From positions 1 to 64,000 of the forward strand of contig JADHXQ010000001.1 of the NCBI GenBank assembly GCA_016782885.1: 64,000 bases of DNA. The letters run 5' to 3'. The notes beneath the pieces are model-generated. The model was not told the DNA's origin and did not search any database. It saw only the letters and a list, made by a program, of their open reading frames with translations. Below are positions 6,609 through 15,765 of this stretch, one piece after another; position 1 is the stretch's first letter; every line of letters begins with the position of its first letter. The DNA is from Phycisphaerae bacterium (GTDB lineage: Bacteria; Planctomycetota; Phycisphaerae; SM23-33). Both the position numbers and the translations under genes were made by a program.

Positions 6609-7205
6609 GTCATCCTCTTCATCGTTGGTGTCATCTTGGTGCAAGGGTGAGTGCTCGGAAAGCACTCTTTCTGCATCTGATGATGGCATCAAAGAGAAAA
6701 AGTCGTTGCCACGCTGAACAAATCCATCGGGATCGCCCTCAAACACCTCGTTCAGAACCAAGCTGCACCCTTCACGAGTAATGCTGTCCATAGCGGCGTA
6801 ATCCCATGAACGTTTGCAGGGCCACGATGCAAGGACGCGCGCTGTTGGCGCAGCTGTCTGATGTTCGGTTAGGCGCTTTTCCAGATTGTCGGTGTAGCCA
6901 ATCTTTATTCTATTGGGCAACGCTTCTGGCACCAACTGGATTACATAGAAGAACCCCTGGCGTTGGTAAGGCTCAGACTCAGAAGTGATATCAGTTTGGG
7001 TGTGGCGTGTTTCATAAAATGCCGCAAGGTGATCAGCATCCTCGCGTGTGATGTAATGAGTCCATTTGGCGTTACTTGTATTTGCGCGACCCTTCTGAAT
7101 GGAAATGCCAAGCTCGGCGCCATGTCTATCAATAAGTCTGCGAACAGTGGACGGCGCGACATCAAGACGCCTTGCCATCTCCTTGTATGTGACTCTTTCG
7201 CTCAT
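6603..7205 (-). CDS. HTH-GIY-YIG (T5orf172-like) fusion protein
   Basis: 200 residues in two parts. Residues 1-75 hold a short helix-turn-helix (TYKEMARRLDVAPSTVRRLID) of excisionase/MerR type. Residues 83-155 hold a GIY-YIG-superfamily core of the T5orf172 kind: GFFYVIQLVP, then NRIKIGYTDNLEKRLTEHQ, a catalytic-type arginine in that stretch, and a later glutamate. The C-terminus is an acidic tail (DDTNDEEDDT). GIY-YIG proteins cut DNA or are found in phage and defence genes; here the substrate is unknown. The gene ends inside an attC site and so is an integron cassette gene, more AT-rich than flanking genes. Confidence 0.6.
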   Translation of the reverse strand: MSERVTYKEMARRLDVAPSTVRRLIDRHGAELGISIQKGRANTSNAKWTHYITREDADHLAAFYETRHTQTDITSESEPYQRQGFFYVIQLVPEALPNRIKIGYTDNLEKRLTEHQTAAPTARVLASWPCKRSWDYAAMDSITREGCSLVLNEVFEGDPDGFVQRGNDFFSLMPSSDAERVLSEHSPLHQDDTNDEEDDT

Positions 7206-7596
7206 TCGCCGGACTCCTCGTGATCACGCCTAAAACTGAATAACGCCCACAGTCGCTGGCGCAGGGTTCATTATCATTTGGGGATTATTTCCCAGGCAAA
7301 ACTTGGCGGGGCGCAATTTTCCATAATCCCATCCGATCCTTTATAAAGATTCATTTCCACCACAACAAGAAGAAACTCGAAGACTTACAAACGGATTCTT
7401 CCCGTTTGGAAATAGGGGAAACAGGAGACACTACCCTATTGTTTATTACCGAACGGATTGACCCCGATGCCTCCCATAATTTGGGCTCCCGGGCGAAGAG
7501 GGGCTTGTCAGAACCCTGCGAAAAGCTACAATCGTCTCGTAAGCCAGCGATCCATATGCCGGCCGGTTAACGTTCCGCTCACAGACGTCGTATACG
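7206..7596. other. Intergenic region with the kinase promoter; cassette boundary unresolved
   Basis: About 390 bases without a credible gene. The left part is AT-rich like the cassettes. A CG|TTATTC sequence (minus strand, about 7245-7238) could be a cassette boundary, but no matching left arm is visible. The right part holds the promoter at 7505-7532. Confidence 0.5.
7505..7532 (+). promoter_or_regulatory. Promoter of the kinase/fucose isomerase operon
   Basis: TTGTCA (7505-7510), a 16-base spacer and TACAAT (7527-7532). The context is near-identical to 1025-1052: GGCTTGTCAG before, GCGAA in the spacer, GCTACAATCGTC around the -10 and GCGATC downstream. Confidence 0.6.
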
Positions 7597-7605
7597 GTGG
7601 TGACA

Positions 7606-9078
7606 ATGGAAGACGGACATCACTTTCTCGCGATCGACCTTGGCGCCGAATCCGGGCGGGCGATGCTCGTGACCCTCTCCGACGGGCGGGCGGATATGCA
7701 GGAGGTCCACCGCTGGGCCAACCGCCCCGCCGTTCTGGCCGGGACTCGCTATTGGGACCTTCCGTACCTACTGAACGAAATCATCCAGGCATTGAAACTG
7801 TGCGCCCAGCGCGATCTGCAATTGACGAGTATCGGCGTCGACACGTGGGGCGTGGACTTCGGTCTGCTCGACAATCGGGGGCGACTGGTCTCGCTTCCGG
7901 TGCAATACCGCGACTGTCGCACCGAGGGCATTCACGAATACTCCGAACCGATCATGTCGCGCGAGGAGATATTCCGCCGCACCGGTTGCGAGCCTTGGGC
8001 GATCGCATCGCTCTTCCAACTGCTGGCGATGCAGCGCGACGGAGATCGCGCGCTCGAGATCGCAGAAACGTTCCTGAACATGCCCGACCTGATCAACTAT
8101 TTCCTGACCGGCCGCGCCGTCAGCGAAAAATCCATCGCCTGCACGTCAGGCATGATGGACGTCAACGGATGCTGGGACGCCGGGATCATCGGGGCCTTCG
8201 GTCTGAAACGCGGCATGTTCGGCGAACTTGTCGAATCGGGGACAGTGCTGGGTCCGCTGAGCGAGGATGTCAGGCGTCAAGCGCAATTGCCTGAAACACC
8301 CGTCATCGCGGTGGCCGGCCACGACACCGACTCGGCTGCGGCGGCGGTCCCGGGCGGGGCGGGCGACTGGGCGTTCCTATCGTGCGGCACGTGGAGCATT
8401 CTCGGGGCCTTCATCGACAAACCCGTCTGCACTCCGGAGTGCCTGGCGCTCGGTTTCACCAACGAATACACCTATGGCGGATGGTTCCTGGCGAGGAATA
8501 TCTCGGGGTTGTGGCTGGTCCAGGAACTCCGCCGCAAGTGGAACACCCCCGCCGACCCGTGGGACTACGACCGCATGACAGCCGAGGCTCGCGCCGCCGA
8601 GTATACCGGTTTTCTCGACGTGGCCGATCCGTCGTTGACGGCGCCGGCGGACATGCAGCAGGCACTCGAAGCCCTGCTGGCGGGCTCCGGTCAGCCGCGG
8701 GCGAAAACGCCGGGGCAACTCGTGCGATGCGTCCTGACGTCGCTGGCGATGGAGTATAACAATCGCCTGGAGACGATATCGAAACTGACCGGGCGGAGTT
8801 TCGATTCGCTATACATGGTCGGCGGGGGGATAGCAAACACGCTGCTGTGCCAATTGACCGCCGATGCGTGCGGGATAAGCGTCCAAGCCGGGGCGCCGCA
8901 GTGTACGTCGCTGGGCAACGCCCTTGTCCAGGCCGCGGCGATGGGAATAATCGACTCACCCCGCGCCATCCGCGGCGTTATGCGCAAATCAACCGAAATC
9001 ACCGACTACCATCCGCAGGCAGCGGACCTGTGGGCCCGGAAACGCGACGGCTACGCGAAACTCATATCGCGGAGATAA
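7606..9078 (+). CDS. rhaB: Rhamnulokinase-like FGGY sugar kinase
   Basis: 490 residues of the FGGY carbohydrate kinase family, closest in motifs to L-rhamnulokinase: FLAIDLGAESGRAML near the N-terminus (phosphate loop), GVDTWGVDFGLLD around D79, the catalytic base region AGHDTDSA (D240), LSCGTWSILG and NISGLWLVQELRRKW. It phosphorylates a ketose at O-1 with ATP. Because the next gene encodes L-fucose isomerase, the enzyme may use L-fuculose, L-rhamnulose or both; sequence alone does not decide. Two in-frame GTG codons precede (7597 and 7600), but ATG 7606 with a GGTGG upstream is the likely start. It is followed after 16 bases by the isomerase. Confidence 0.88.
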   Translation: MEDGHHFLAIDLGAESGRAMLVTLSDGRADMQEVHRWANRPAVLAGTRYWDLPYLLNEIIQALKLCAQRDLQLTSIGVDTWGVDFGLLDNRGRLVSLPVQYRDCRTEGIHEYSEPIMSREEIFRRTGCEPWAIASLFQLLAMQRDGDRALEIAETFLNMPDLINYFLTGRAVSEKSIACTSGMMDVNGCWDAGIIGAFGLKRGMFGELVESGTVLGPLSEDVRRQAQLPETPVIAVAGHDTDSAAAAVPGGAGDWAFLSCGTWSILGAFIDKPVCTPECLALGFTNEYTYGGWFLARNISGLWLVQELRRKWNTPADPWDYDRMTAEARAAEYTGFLDVADPSLTAPADMQQALEALLAGSGQPRAKTPGQLVRCVLTSLAMEYNNRLETISKLTGRSFDSLYMVGGGIANTLLCQLTADACGISVQAGAPQCTSLGNALVQAAAMGIIDSPRAIRGVMRKSTEITDYHPQAADLWARKRDGYAKLISRR

Positions 9079-9094
9079 CAGGAGAATACCGGCA

Positions 9095-10825
9095 ATGGTC
9101 AGAGCACGTTCTTCAGCGGCGACGGAACTGAAAGACTCGACCTCCAGCCCGCCCCGCACGGTCACCTTCGGCGTTTGCAGCCCGGCCGATCCGCGCATCG
9201 ACGGCGCCAGCCGGCAGCGGGCGTCAAACATCATCGCCATGGTCGCCGACACGATCGCCCGCAACGTCAAGATGCCCGACGGGGCGCCGGTAAACGTGGT
9301 GTTCTCCCGCACGCTTATCGACAACGAAAAACAGGCCGACACGATCGCCCGCCAGTTCCGCCAAGCCCAGGTCGACGCTATTGTCTGCTGCCCCGACACC
9401 TGGGCGTTCGCCCAACTCACGCTGATAAGCCTCCTGGCACAGTTGCCCGGCGATATTCCCGTGAACATCACCTGCGGAAACAGCGCGCCCAAGCCCGGAG
9501 TGGTCTTCGCCCATTCGGTCAACGGCGCACTGGCCCAGGACGGGCGCCTGACCGCGCTGAACGTGGGCTCCTGGCCGGACACCGGGAAAAATCCGCAAAT
9601 GACCGCCCCCACCCGAGACGCCCTGGTCGACTGGTGCTACGCGGCGCTGACCTGTGCGGGCCTCAAAGGGCGCCGCGCCGTGGTCTTCGGGCACGATTCA
9701 ATGGGCATGGAAACGGCGATGGCCCACATAATCCCGACCCGCAACACGCTGGGCCTGGAGATCACGCGCCTGGACATGAAGCTTCTGTCGGACATGCTGC
9801 TTCGCGGCGCCTACAGCAAGAAGGAACTAAAGGCACTCGACGCCTGGATCCGCGGGCACGTGGGAAAGCGCCTGGACCTTTCCCAGCCAAACGGCGAGAG
9901 AAACTACCTCCGCGGACTGGCGATGTACCTGATCATGCGCGACCTGCTGGCGGACGTCGACGCGGTGGCTGGAGGGTTCATGAACCAGCTCGAGTGGGGC
10001 TCGGACCCGCGCTGCACCCCCCTTCCGATCTGCGATATCGCCGAATCGCTCCTCAATACCAGCTTCGACCATAACGGTCCGAAGCAGCCCCTGGCGTTCG
10101 GCACGGAAGCCGACGTCCAGGGCATGATCACCATGCTGGTTTCCAGTTGGCTGGCCGGAGGGAATCCGCCCCTGTTCATGGACTTCCGCAAGGTATGGGA
10201 ACCGTCCGAAATCCAGGCGCTGGCAAGGAAACTCAAAGTGCCTTTCACAAGCAAAACCCCGTGGGCGAAAACCGGTTTCGTCGACGGCGACAATTCGGGC
10301 TCGGCGTCGCTGGATTGGGCGGCAAAGCGGGGCGCCTCGGTCGCGTCGATCATGAAGAACATCTCGATGCCCGGAGCGGAACTGTATTACTTCCCCGGAG
10401 GGGGAAACAGCGTGACGTTCATCAGCCCCGGCGGGCTGGAAGGGATCGCCGCGCGGCTCGCTTACAGCCAGCTATCGGGCATGTTCACGATGATCTGGGA
10501 CGAGGCGGCGACGATAAAGCTGCCCGCCAAACTCGCCGGCGCGGTGGCCCACAGTTCCAACATCACCTGGCCTCATTCGTGGATAGTTCCCAAATACGCC
10601 ACCATGACCGAGTACAAGCAGTACGCCCCGGCCAATCATTTCCACATGATCCAGGGGCTGCCCGTCGCCCGCCTTCAGCATTGGATGGACCTTACCAACG
10701 TGCTGTCGAGCACACCGTGGCGGAAGCGCCCGAACTTCATCGAAGGCGTCGACCGCCCCCTGCCGCTCCTGCACGTGCTGAACGGCGGAAGCGAACCAAC
10801 CAAGCGCCTACGCGCCGGACGATAG
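9095..10825 (+). CDS. fucI: L-fucose isomerase
   Basis: 576 residues, close to the E. coli FucI length (591). It interconverts L-fucose and L-fuculose (also D-arabinose/D-ribulose) with Mn2+. Metal and proton-transfer residues expected from FucI are present: E338 in GTEADVQG and D363 in LFMDFRK sit at almost the same positions as E337 and D361 in E. coli, and histidines in NHFHMIQG (near 515-517) fit the third ligand. The N-terminus has about 20 extra residues. It sits in one operon with the kinase before it and the sialidase-like gene 1 base after its stop, under the promoter at 7505. Confidence 0.9.
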   Translation: MVRARSSAATELKDSTSSPPRTVTFGVCSPADPRIDGASRQRASNIIAMVADTIARNVKMPDGAPVNVVFSRTLIDNEKQADTIARQFRQAQVDAIVCCPDTWAFAQLTLISLLAQLPGDIPVNITCGNSAPKPGVVFAHSVNGALAQDGRLTALNVGSWPDTGKNPQMTAPTRDALVDWCYAALTCAGLKGRRAVVFGHDSMGMETAMAHIIPTRNTLGLEITRLDMKLLSDMLLRGAYSKKELKALDAWIRGHVGKRLDLSQPNGERNYLRGLAMYLIMRDLLADVDAVAGGFMNQLEWGSDPRCTPLPICDIAESLLNTSFDHNGPKQPLAFGTEADVQGMITMLVSSWLAGGNPPLFMDFRKVWEPSEIQALARKLKVPFTSKTPWAKTGFVDGDNSGSASLDWAAKRGASVASIMKNISMPGAELYYFPGGGNSVTFISPGGLEGIAARLAYSQLSGMFTMIWDEAATIKLPAKLAGAVAHSSNITWPHSWIVPKYATMTEYKQYAPANHFHMIQGLPVARLQHWMDLTNVLSSTPWRKRPNFIEGVDRPLPLLHVLNGGSEPTKRLRAGR

Positions 10826-10826
10826 C

Positions 10827-12596
10827 GTGCGAGATATTGTGAGAACAAACCGAATCCATAGCCTGATCGCGTGCCTGATCGCGTGCATGATCGCGACGTC
10901 CGCCCGGTCCGACGATTTGCGCAATGTTGAAACGGGGCTGGTAATGCCTTCGCTCAAATACGCCGACCAGCCTTACATCGCAGTTACGCGAACCGGGCGG
11001 TGGGTTTGCGTGCTGACTACGGGCAAGGGCAAGGAAGGCGCCGGGGGACAGCACGTGGCGGCCGCCGTCAGCAACGATCGGGGCAAGACCTGGTCGAAAC
11101 TGGTTGCGATCGAATCGCCTGCCGGTCCGGCGGCTTCATGGGCGTGCCCGCTGGTGACGAAGTTCGGGCGAATCTACGCCTTTTACACTTACAACGGCGA
11201 CAGTATCCATCTCGGCCGCGACGACACCCACGGGTGGTACGCCTTCAAGTACTCCGACGACGGCGGGCTCACCTGGTCGGCGCGGCGCTACCGCCTGCCC
11301 ATACGCACCACCGCCTGCGATACGATCCGGCGTAAAGGCAAGGTCGTCCATCATTTCTGGGGCATATGCAAGCCGATCGCAGTCGGCGACATGGTTTACT
11401 TTTCGTTCACTAAACTCGGCAAGTATTTTCTGGGCGATGGTGAGGGGTGGATGTTCCGGAGCGACAATATTCTCACCGAGAAGGACCCAACGAAGATTCG
11501 CTGGGAAATGCTGCCCGAAGGCAAGAGCGGAATAAAGCACCCCGACTTCGGATCGGTGCAGGAAGAGCACAATCTCGCCGCACTGTCCAAACAAGGACAC
11601 CTGGCATGCGTTTATCGCACAACGAAAGGTTTTCCCGCGATCTCCTACACCCGCAACAGCGGGCGAACCTGGTCGGCGCCGGAGGCTATGCGATATTCAC
11701 CCGGCGGGCGCATCATCCGCCACCCGAGAGCCTGCCCCAAGATATGGCGATGCGGTAACGGGAAGTTCCTCTTCTGGTGTCACCAGAACGGTGGTAAGAC
11801 CTACACAAACCGCAACCCCGTATGGCTCTGCGGCGGTATCGAGGTCGATGGTGCAATCCGCTGGTCGCAACCCGAAGTCCTGCTGTACCACGATAATCCG
11901 AAGAAGCGAATGAGCTACCCGGACCTGATCGAAATAAAGGGCCGATACTGGGTGACCGAAACGGAAAAAGAAGTCGCCCGCGTCCACGAGATCGATCCGT
12001 CCCTGCTTGAGGGCCTCTGGTCGCAGTTCGACCGCAAGCCCCCCGCCAAACACGGACTGATCGTCGATCTAGCCGACAAACAACTCGCCGCGGTCAAACG
12101 TAATGGCGCTGCAATGCCGAAACTGCCCGACCTGTCCAAACGCGGCGGTTTTACGATCGACATGTGGATCCGAACAGGCAACCTGAAAGGCGTGCAGGCG
12201 ATCGTCGATTCTCGCCATGGCGGTAAGGGCAGGGGCCTGACGATAACTGAAACCAAGGATGGAACACTGGCCCTGGCGTTCAGCGACGGCGCCCGCGGCG
12301 GCGCATGGAACGTAGATAAAGGACTCCTGAAAACCGGGCGGTTGCACCACGTCGTATTCATCGTCGACGGCGGGCCGGGCGTAATCAGTTGCGTGGTCGA
12401 CGGGCGATTCTGCGACGGCGCCACGCACGGGCGACAGTTCGGATGGGGGCGATTCGACCGAAAGATCGGCGCCATCGGAGGCGGCAGGCTCAAGATTCCC
12501 GCCGGCGCCGGCGCAAACATCACGCGACTGCGCATCTACAACCGCTATCTCCGCACGAGTGAAGCAGTCGCCAACTTCCGCGCGGGGGCCGCTTAA
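10827..12596 (+). CDS. Secreted sialidase-like (BNR/Asp-box) protein with C-terminal LamG-like domain
   Basis: 589 residues with an N-terminal signal peptide (hydrophobic LIACLIACMIATSA). The main domain is a six-blade propeller with three readable Asp boxes: SNDRGKTWS, SDDGGLTWS and TRNSGRTWS. The region from about 430 to the end is a concanavalin/LamG-like sandwich (FTIDMWIRTGNLKGVQAIV, HHVVFIVDGG). Such proteins are exo-sialidases or glycan-binding or rhamnosidase-like enzymes outside the cytoplasm. No arginine triad could be confirmed. The GTG start lies 1 base after the fucI stop, so the protein is made with the deoxysugar enzymes and may release or bind the sugar-containing glycan (inference). 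The signal peptide is encoded by a 12-bp tandem repeat. Confidence 0.7.
   Translation: MRDIVRTNRIHSLIACLIACMIATSARSDDLRNVETGLVMPSLKYADQPYIAVTRTGRWVCVLTTGKGKEGAGGQHVAAAVSNDRGKTWSKLVAIESPAGPAASWACPLVTKFGRIYAFYTYNGDSIHLGRDDTHGWYAFKYSDDGGLTWSARRYRLPIRTTACDTIRRKGKVVHHFWGICKPIAVGDMVYFSFTKLGKYFLGDGEGWMFRSDNILTEKDPTKIRWEMLPEGKSGIKHPDFGSVQEEHNLAALSKQGHLACVYRTTKGFPAISYTRNSGRTWSAPEAMRYSPGGRIIRHPRACPKIWRCGNGKFLFWCHQNGGKTYTNRNPVWLCGGIEVDGAIRWSQPEVLLYHDNPKKRMSYPDLIEIKGRYWVTETEKEVARVHEIDPSLLEGLWSQFDRKPPAKHGLIVDLADKQLAAVKRNGAAMPKLPDLSKRGGFTIDMWIRTGNLKGVQAIVDSRHGGKGRGLTITETKDGTLALAFSDGARGGAWNVDKGLLKTGRLHHVVFIVDGGPGVISCVVDGRFCDGATHGRQFGWGRFDRKIGAIGGGRLKIPAGAGANITRLRIYNRYLRTSEAVANFRAGAA
10863..10895 (+). repeat. 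12-bp tandem repeat inside a signal-peptide coding segment
   Basis: CTGATCGCGTGC occurs twice in tandem (10863-10874, 10875-10886), then a partial copy ATGATCGCG. It encodes the repeated LIAC hydrophobic core. Confidence 0.8.
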
Positions 12597-12772
12597 GCCT
12601 GCACACGTCGGATTAGAACTCAAGGCCTTCACCCTTTGCATAGCAGCATTATATCCGATAGGGTATAAAGACGGATGGTTTCCCGGGCAGCAAAACAGAA
12701 TGGCGTCATTAAGCAGCAATATTATACTCGACAGGGATGGCGGCATGGGCTGGAAAGGTTAAGGCGGATAAT

Positions 12773-14857
12773 ATGGCACAGGGCATATACATCGCTGGCG
12801 CCGAGGCATGCAGCGGCAAGTCGGTTGTCGCGTTGGGAGTTGTCGAGCATTTGGCGGCGCGGGGTCATCGGGTGGGATTCTTCCGCCCGATCGTACGCGC
12901 CGGTGCGGCTCCGGACAATCTGATTCACCTGATCGCAACGCGATACGGCCTCGACCCCGACTACGATCGCTACTGGGGAGTCACCCACGAAACGATGCGC
13001 CGGCTCGTATCCGACGGTGATATAGACGAAATGCACAGCCGCATCATCTCCAAATACCGGGCTATCCAGGGCGACTACGAATATATCGTATGCGTCGGAA
13101 CGGATTATACCGGGGTCGCCGCCCCGCTGGAGTTCGACTTCAACGCGGACATCGCCAACAATCTGAACTGCCTGGTCCTGCCCGTGGTCAACGCCGCCGG
13201 CAAGAACCCCGCCCAGATAACCGCCGCGGTCGGAGTGATGCTCGAATCACTCGAAACGCAAAACTGCGATGTGCTGGCCATTGTCGCCAATCGCACAAAC
13301 GCCGGGCAACTCCAGACCGTCCGCGATGCGATGAACGACAGCAACAGCGTGGCGGTTCTCGCCTACGTGCTTCCCGAAGAGCCCCTGCTGTCGAAGCCCA
13401 CCGTTGGTGAAATCGCCGACGCCCTGGACGCTGAACCGGTCAACCCGAACAGAGAGGGCCTCATCCGCAAAGTCGACTCCATTATAATTGCCGCCATGCA
13501 ACTGCCCAATGTCATGGACCATATCGAGGACGACTGCCTGATAATCACGCCCCGCGACCGCGCCGAGGTCGCCATCGGCGTCATTCTCGCCGATGCGGCC
13601 ACCACTTATCCCCGAGTCTCGGGCCTGCTGCTGACCGGAGACCTCCCGCCCGTTCCGCAGGTCCATCGCCTGCTCGACGGTCTAGGCAAGAGGCGGGTTC
13701 CCATACTCGTGGTAAAGACCGACACGTTCACCGCCGCGATGCGGGCAGCGGCGGTCGTCGGAACAATCAAGCCCGAGAACGAACGAAAAATCGCCATCGC
13801 ACTCAGCCTCACCGAAACTCATATGCCCCTGGCGGAACTCGACGATCGCCTCGCCGTCCCGCAATCCGACCGAATGACGCCCCTGATGTTCCAGTACGAA
13901 CTCCTGCACCGTGCCCAGGCCGACCGCAAGCGGATCGTCCTGCCCGAAGGCACGGACCCGCGAATACTGCGGGCGACTGAAATATTGATCCTCCGAGATG
14001 TCGTCGATATCACGCTGCTTGGCGATGAAGAGGAAATTCTCTCGGCTGCGGGGGCACTGGGCGTTTCGATCGAAGGCGCCGACATCATCGATCCGCTCAA
14101 CTCGCCCTTGCGTGAAGGCTTCGCCCAGCGATATGTCGAACTCCGCAAGCACAAGGGCGTCGTGCCCGACGCCGCCCGAGACGCCATGACCGACGTCAGC
14201 TATTTCGGAACGATGATGGTCCAGGAAGGGCTCGCCGACGGTATGGTCTCCGGCGCGGCGCACACCACCGCACACACGATCCGGCCGGCGTTCCAGATCA
14301 TCCGCACCAAGCCAGGATGCGTGCTGGCCTCCAGCGTATTCCTGATGTGCCTCGAGGACCGCGTAGTCGCCTACGGAGACTGCGCGATCAACCCCAACCC
14401 CACCGCCGAGCAGTTGGCGCACATCGCCCTCAGCTCAGCCGAAACCGCCCGCATGTTCGGTATCGAGCCCCGGGTGGCGATGCTGTCGTACTCGTCGGGG
14501 AAATCGGGCAAGGGCGAAGATGTCGACCGCGTTCGACAGGCCACCGAAAAAGTGCGCGAGCTTGCTCCCGACCTGAAAGTCGACGGACCGATGCAGTACG
14601 ACGCCGCAGCCGACCTGGGCGTGGGCGCAGCGAAAATGCCCGACAGCGAAGTAGCCGGACGCGCGACAGTATTCATCTTCCCCGACCTCAACACGGGCAA
14701 CAACACCTACAAGGCCGTCCAGCGTACAGCCGACGTCGTGGCGATCGGCCCGGTAATGCAGGGGCTCAACAAACCGGTAAACGACCTTTCCCGCGGATGC
14801 ACCGTCCCAGACGTGGTAAACACCGTGGCGATCACGGCGATCCAGGCGCAATCCTGA
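12773..14857 (+). CDS. pta: Phosphate acetyltransferase, long form
   Basis: 694 residues with the three-part architecture of long Pta. First is an N-terminal BioD-like P-loop domain (GAEACSGKS, residues 9-17). Next is a DRTGG-type middle domain (about 210-350). Last is the C-terminal catalytic PTA domain from about 370 (RIVLPEGTDPRILRATE, DGMVSGAAHTTAHTIRP, SSVFLM). It converts acetyl-CoA and phosphate to acetyl-phosphate, the step before ATP-yielding acetate formation. The N-terminal domain usually gives allosteric control. The start is taken at ATG 12773, preceded by AAGGCGG; an in-frame ATG at 12737 lacks a ribosome site. No acetate kinase gene lies in the window. Confidence 0.92.
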   Translation: MAQGIYIAGAEACSGKSVVALGVVEHLAARGHRVGFFRPIVRAGAAPDNLIHLIATRYGLDPDYDRYWGVTHETMRRLVSDGDIDEMHSRIISKYRAIQGDYEYIVCVGTDYTGVAAPLEFDFNADIANNLNCLVLPVVNAAGKNPAQITAAVGVMLESLETQNCDVLAIVANRTNAGQLQTVRDAMNDSNSVAVLAYVLPEEPLLSKPTVGEIADALDAEPVNPNREGLIRKVDSIIIAAMQLPNVMDHIEDDCLIITPRDRAEVAIGVILADAATTYPRVSGLLLTGDLPPVPQVHRLLDGLGKRRVPILVVKTDTFTAAMRAAAVVGTIKPENERKIAIALSLTETHMPLAELDDRLAVPQSDRMTPLMFQYELLHRAQADRKRIVLPEGTDPRILRATEILILRDVVDITLLGDEEEILSAAGALGVSIEGADIIDPLNSPLREGFAQRYVELRKHKGVVPDAARDAMTDVSYFGTMMVQEGLADGMVSGAAHTTAHTIRPAFQIIRTKPGCVLASSVFLMCLEDRVVAYGDCAINPNPTAEQLAHIALSSAETARMFGIEPRVAMLSYSSGKSGKGEDVDRVRQATEKVRELAPDLKVDGPMQYDAAADLGVGAAKMPDSEVAGRATVFIFPDLNTGNNTYKAVQRTADVVAIGPVMQGLNKPVNDLSRGCTVPDVVNTVAITAIQAQS

Positions 14858-14943
14858 AAGCCCGCGCAAACATACTTGACGCTCACCGGCCGGCGCGTAC
14901 GATAGAAGGCGCCAGTCAACGAATCCGGGTAAGGAGAACAATT

Positions 14944-15252
14944 ATGCGCATGATGTTATTGGTGACGTTCCCGACGGCGAAGTTCAACGAGTTGTGCCGC
15001 CAGGGACAGATCGGACCGAAGATCGCAAGTATCATCGAGGACACTAAGCCCGAGGCGATCTACTTCGGTAAGGGCGCCGGCGGACAGCGAGGGGCGATTG
15101 TGATCGTCGACGTCCCGACGCCGGCGGACCTCTCGCAAGTCAGCGAACCGTGGTATCTGACGTTCGAGGCCCGCATCGAAACCAGCATTTGCATGCTGCC
15201 CGAGGACGTCGGGAAGATCGACATGGACGCCCTGGTCGAAAAGTACGCCTGA
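14944..15252 (+). CDS. Small conserved-type protein of unknown function
   Basis: 102 residues starting MRMMLLVTFPTAKFNEL, preceded by AAGGAG at 7 bases. Predicted strand-helix-strand order, with IYFGKGAGGQRGAIVIVDV in the middle and a PADLSQVSEPWYLTFEARI segment, suggests a dimeric ferredoxin-like alpha/beta fold, as in DUF3303 or EthD-like proteins. That is only a shape argument. No catalytic residues are recognised. It lies 86 bases after pta on the same strand and may be transcribed with it or from its own promoter. Confidence 0.7.
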   Translation: MRMMLLVTFPTAKFNELCRQGQIGPKIASIIEDTKPEAIYFGKGAGGQRGAIVIVDVPTPADLSQVSEPWYLTFEARIETSICMLPEDVGKIDMDALVEKYA

Positions 15253-15344
15253 GGCCGCAAGTAGCGGCAAATCCCAGCCGCACTGCAGTTGAAAGCCCGC
15301 GCACGAACAAGGCCCGCCACTATTGTGACAGGCCCTGTCTCATA

Positions 15345-15419
15345 CGAGACCGACGGGATTCGAACCCGCAACCTCCGGATCGACAGTCCGGTGCTCTAAC
15401 CAAATTGAGCTACGGTCCC
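15345..15419 (-). tRNA. tRNA-Asp (GTC)
   Basis: 75 nt on the minus strand. Acceptor GGGACCG pairs with CGGTCTC (one G-U), the D-arm contains GGTTAGAGC, the anticodon arm CCGGA-CTGTCGA-TCCGG gives anticodon GTC, and the T-arm GCGGG-TTCGAAT-CCCGT is intact. CCA is not encoded. Confidence 0.95.
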
Positions 15420-15765
15420 GTTCGTCTTTTCACCGCAGAAGGCCCGGCGACCGCCAACTGCGGGTCACGTAATATACATCTTATCGCCCCAGTGTCAATA
15501 CCGCTTGCGTCAAAAGTTCAAAAAAGTCAGCCGTACTCGAGCTTGAAGATGTGTGCGGAAAGACAGGCACACCAGCGGCGCACCGCGGCGCCGGCGGCGG
15601 TTGACCTCTCTATGCGATGCAGAAAGTGTTCTGGTTGCATGGTTCCCGAACTCTATTTTACGGGTCGAATACCACCAGACACGTAACGAGTCCGCCAGTG
15701 CAAAATGAGTCGATATAAGCCGTCCGCCGTTAAGCCAATTACCCACCGCTGCCCATCGCCAGCCG
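15420..15765. other. Intergenic stretch, nothing recognised
   Basis: About 345 bases between tRNA-Asp and the small gene at 15766. Open frames are short and lack ribosome sites or known motifs. No hairpin with a T-run was seen. Confidence 0.4.

Noticed and set aside
7236..7300. A third full attC or an attI site left of the kinase promoter
   Set aside because: CG|TTATTC resembles a core site, but no complementary left arm or integrase-binding repeats were found.
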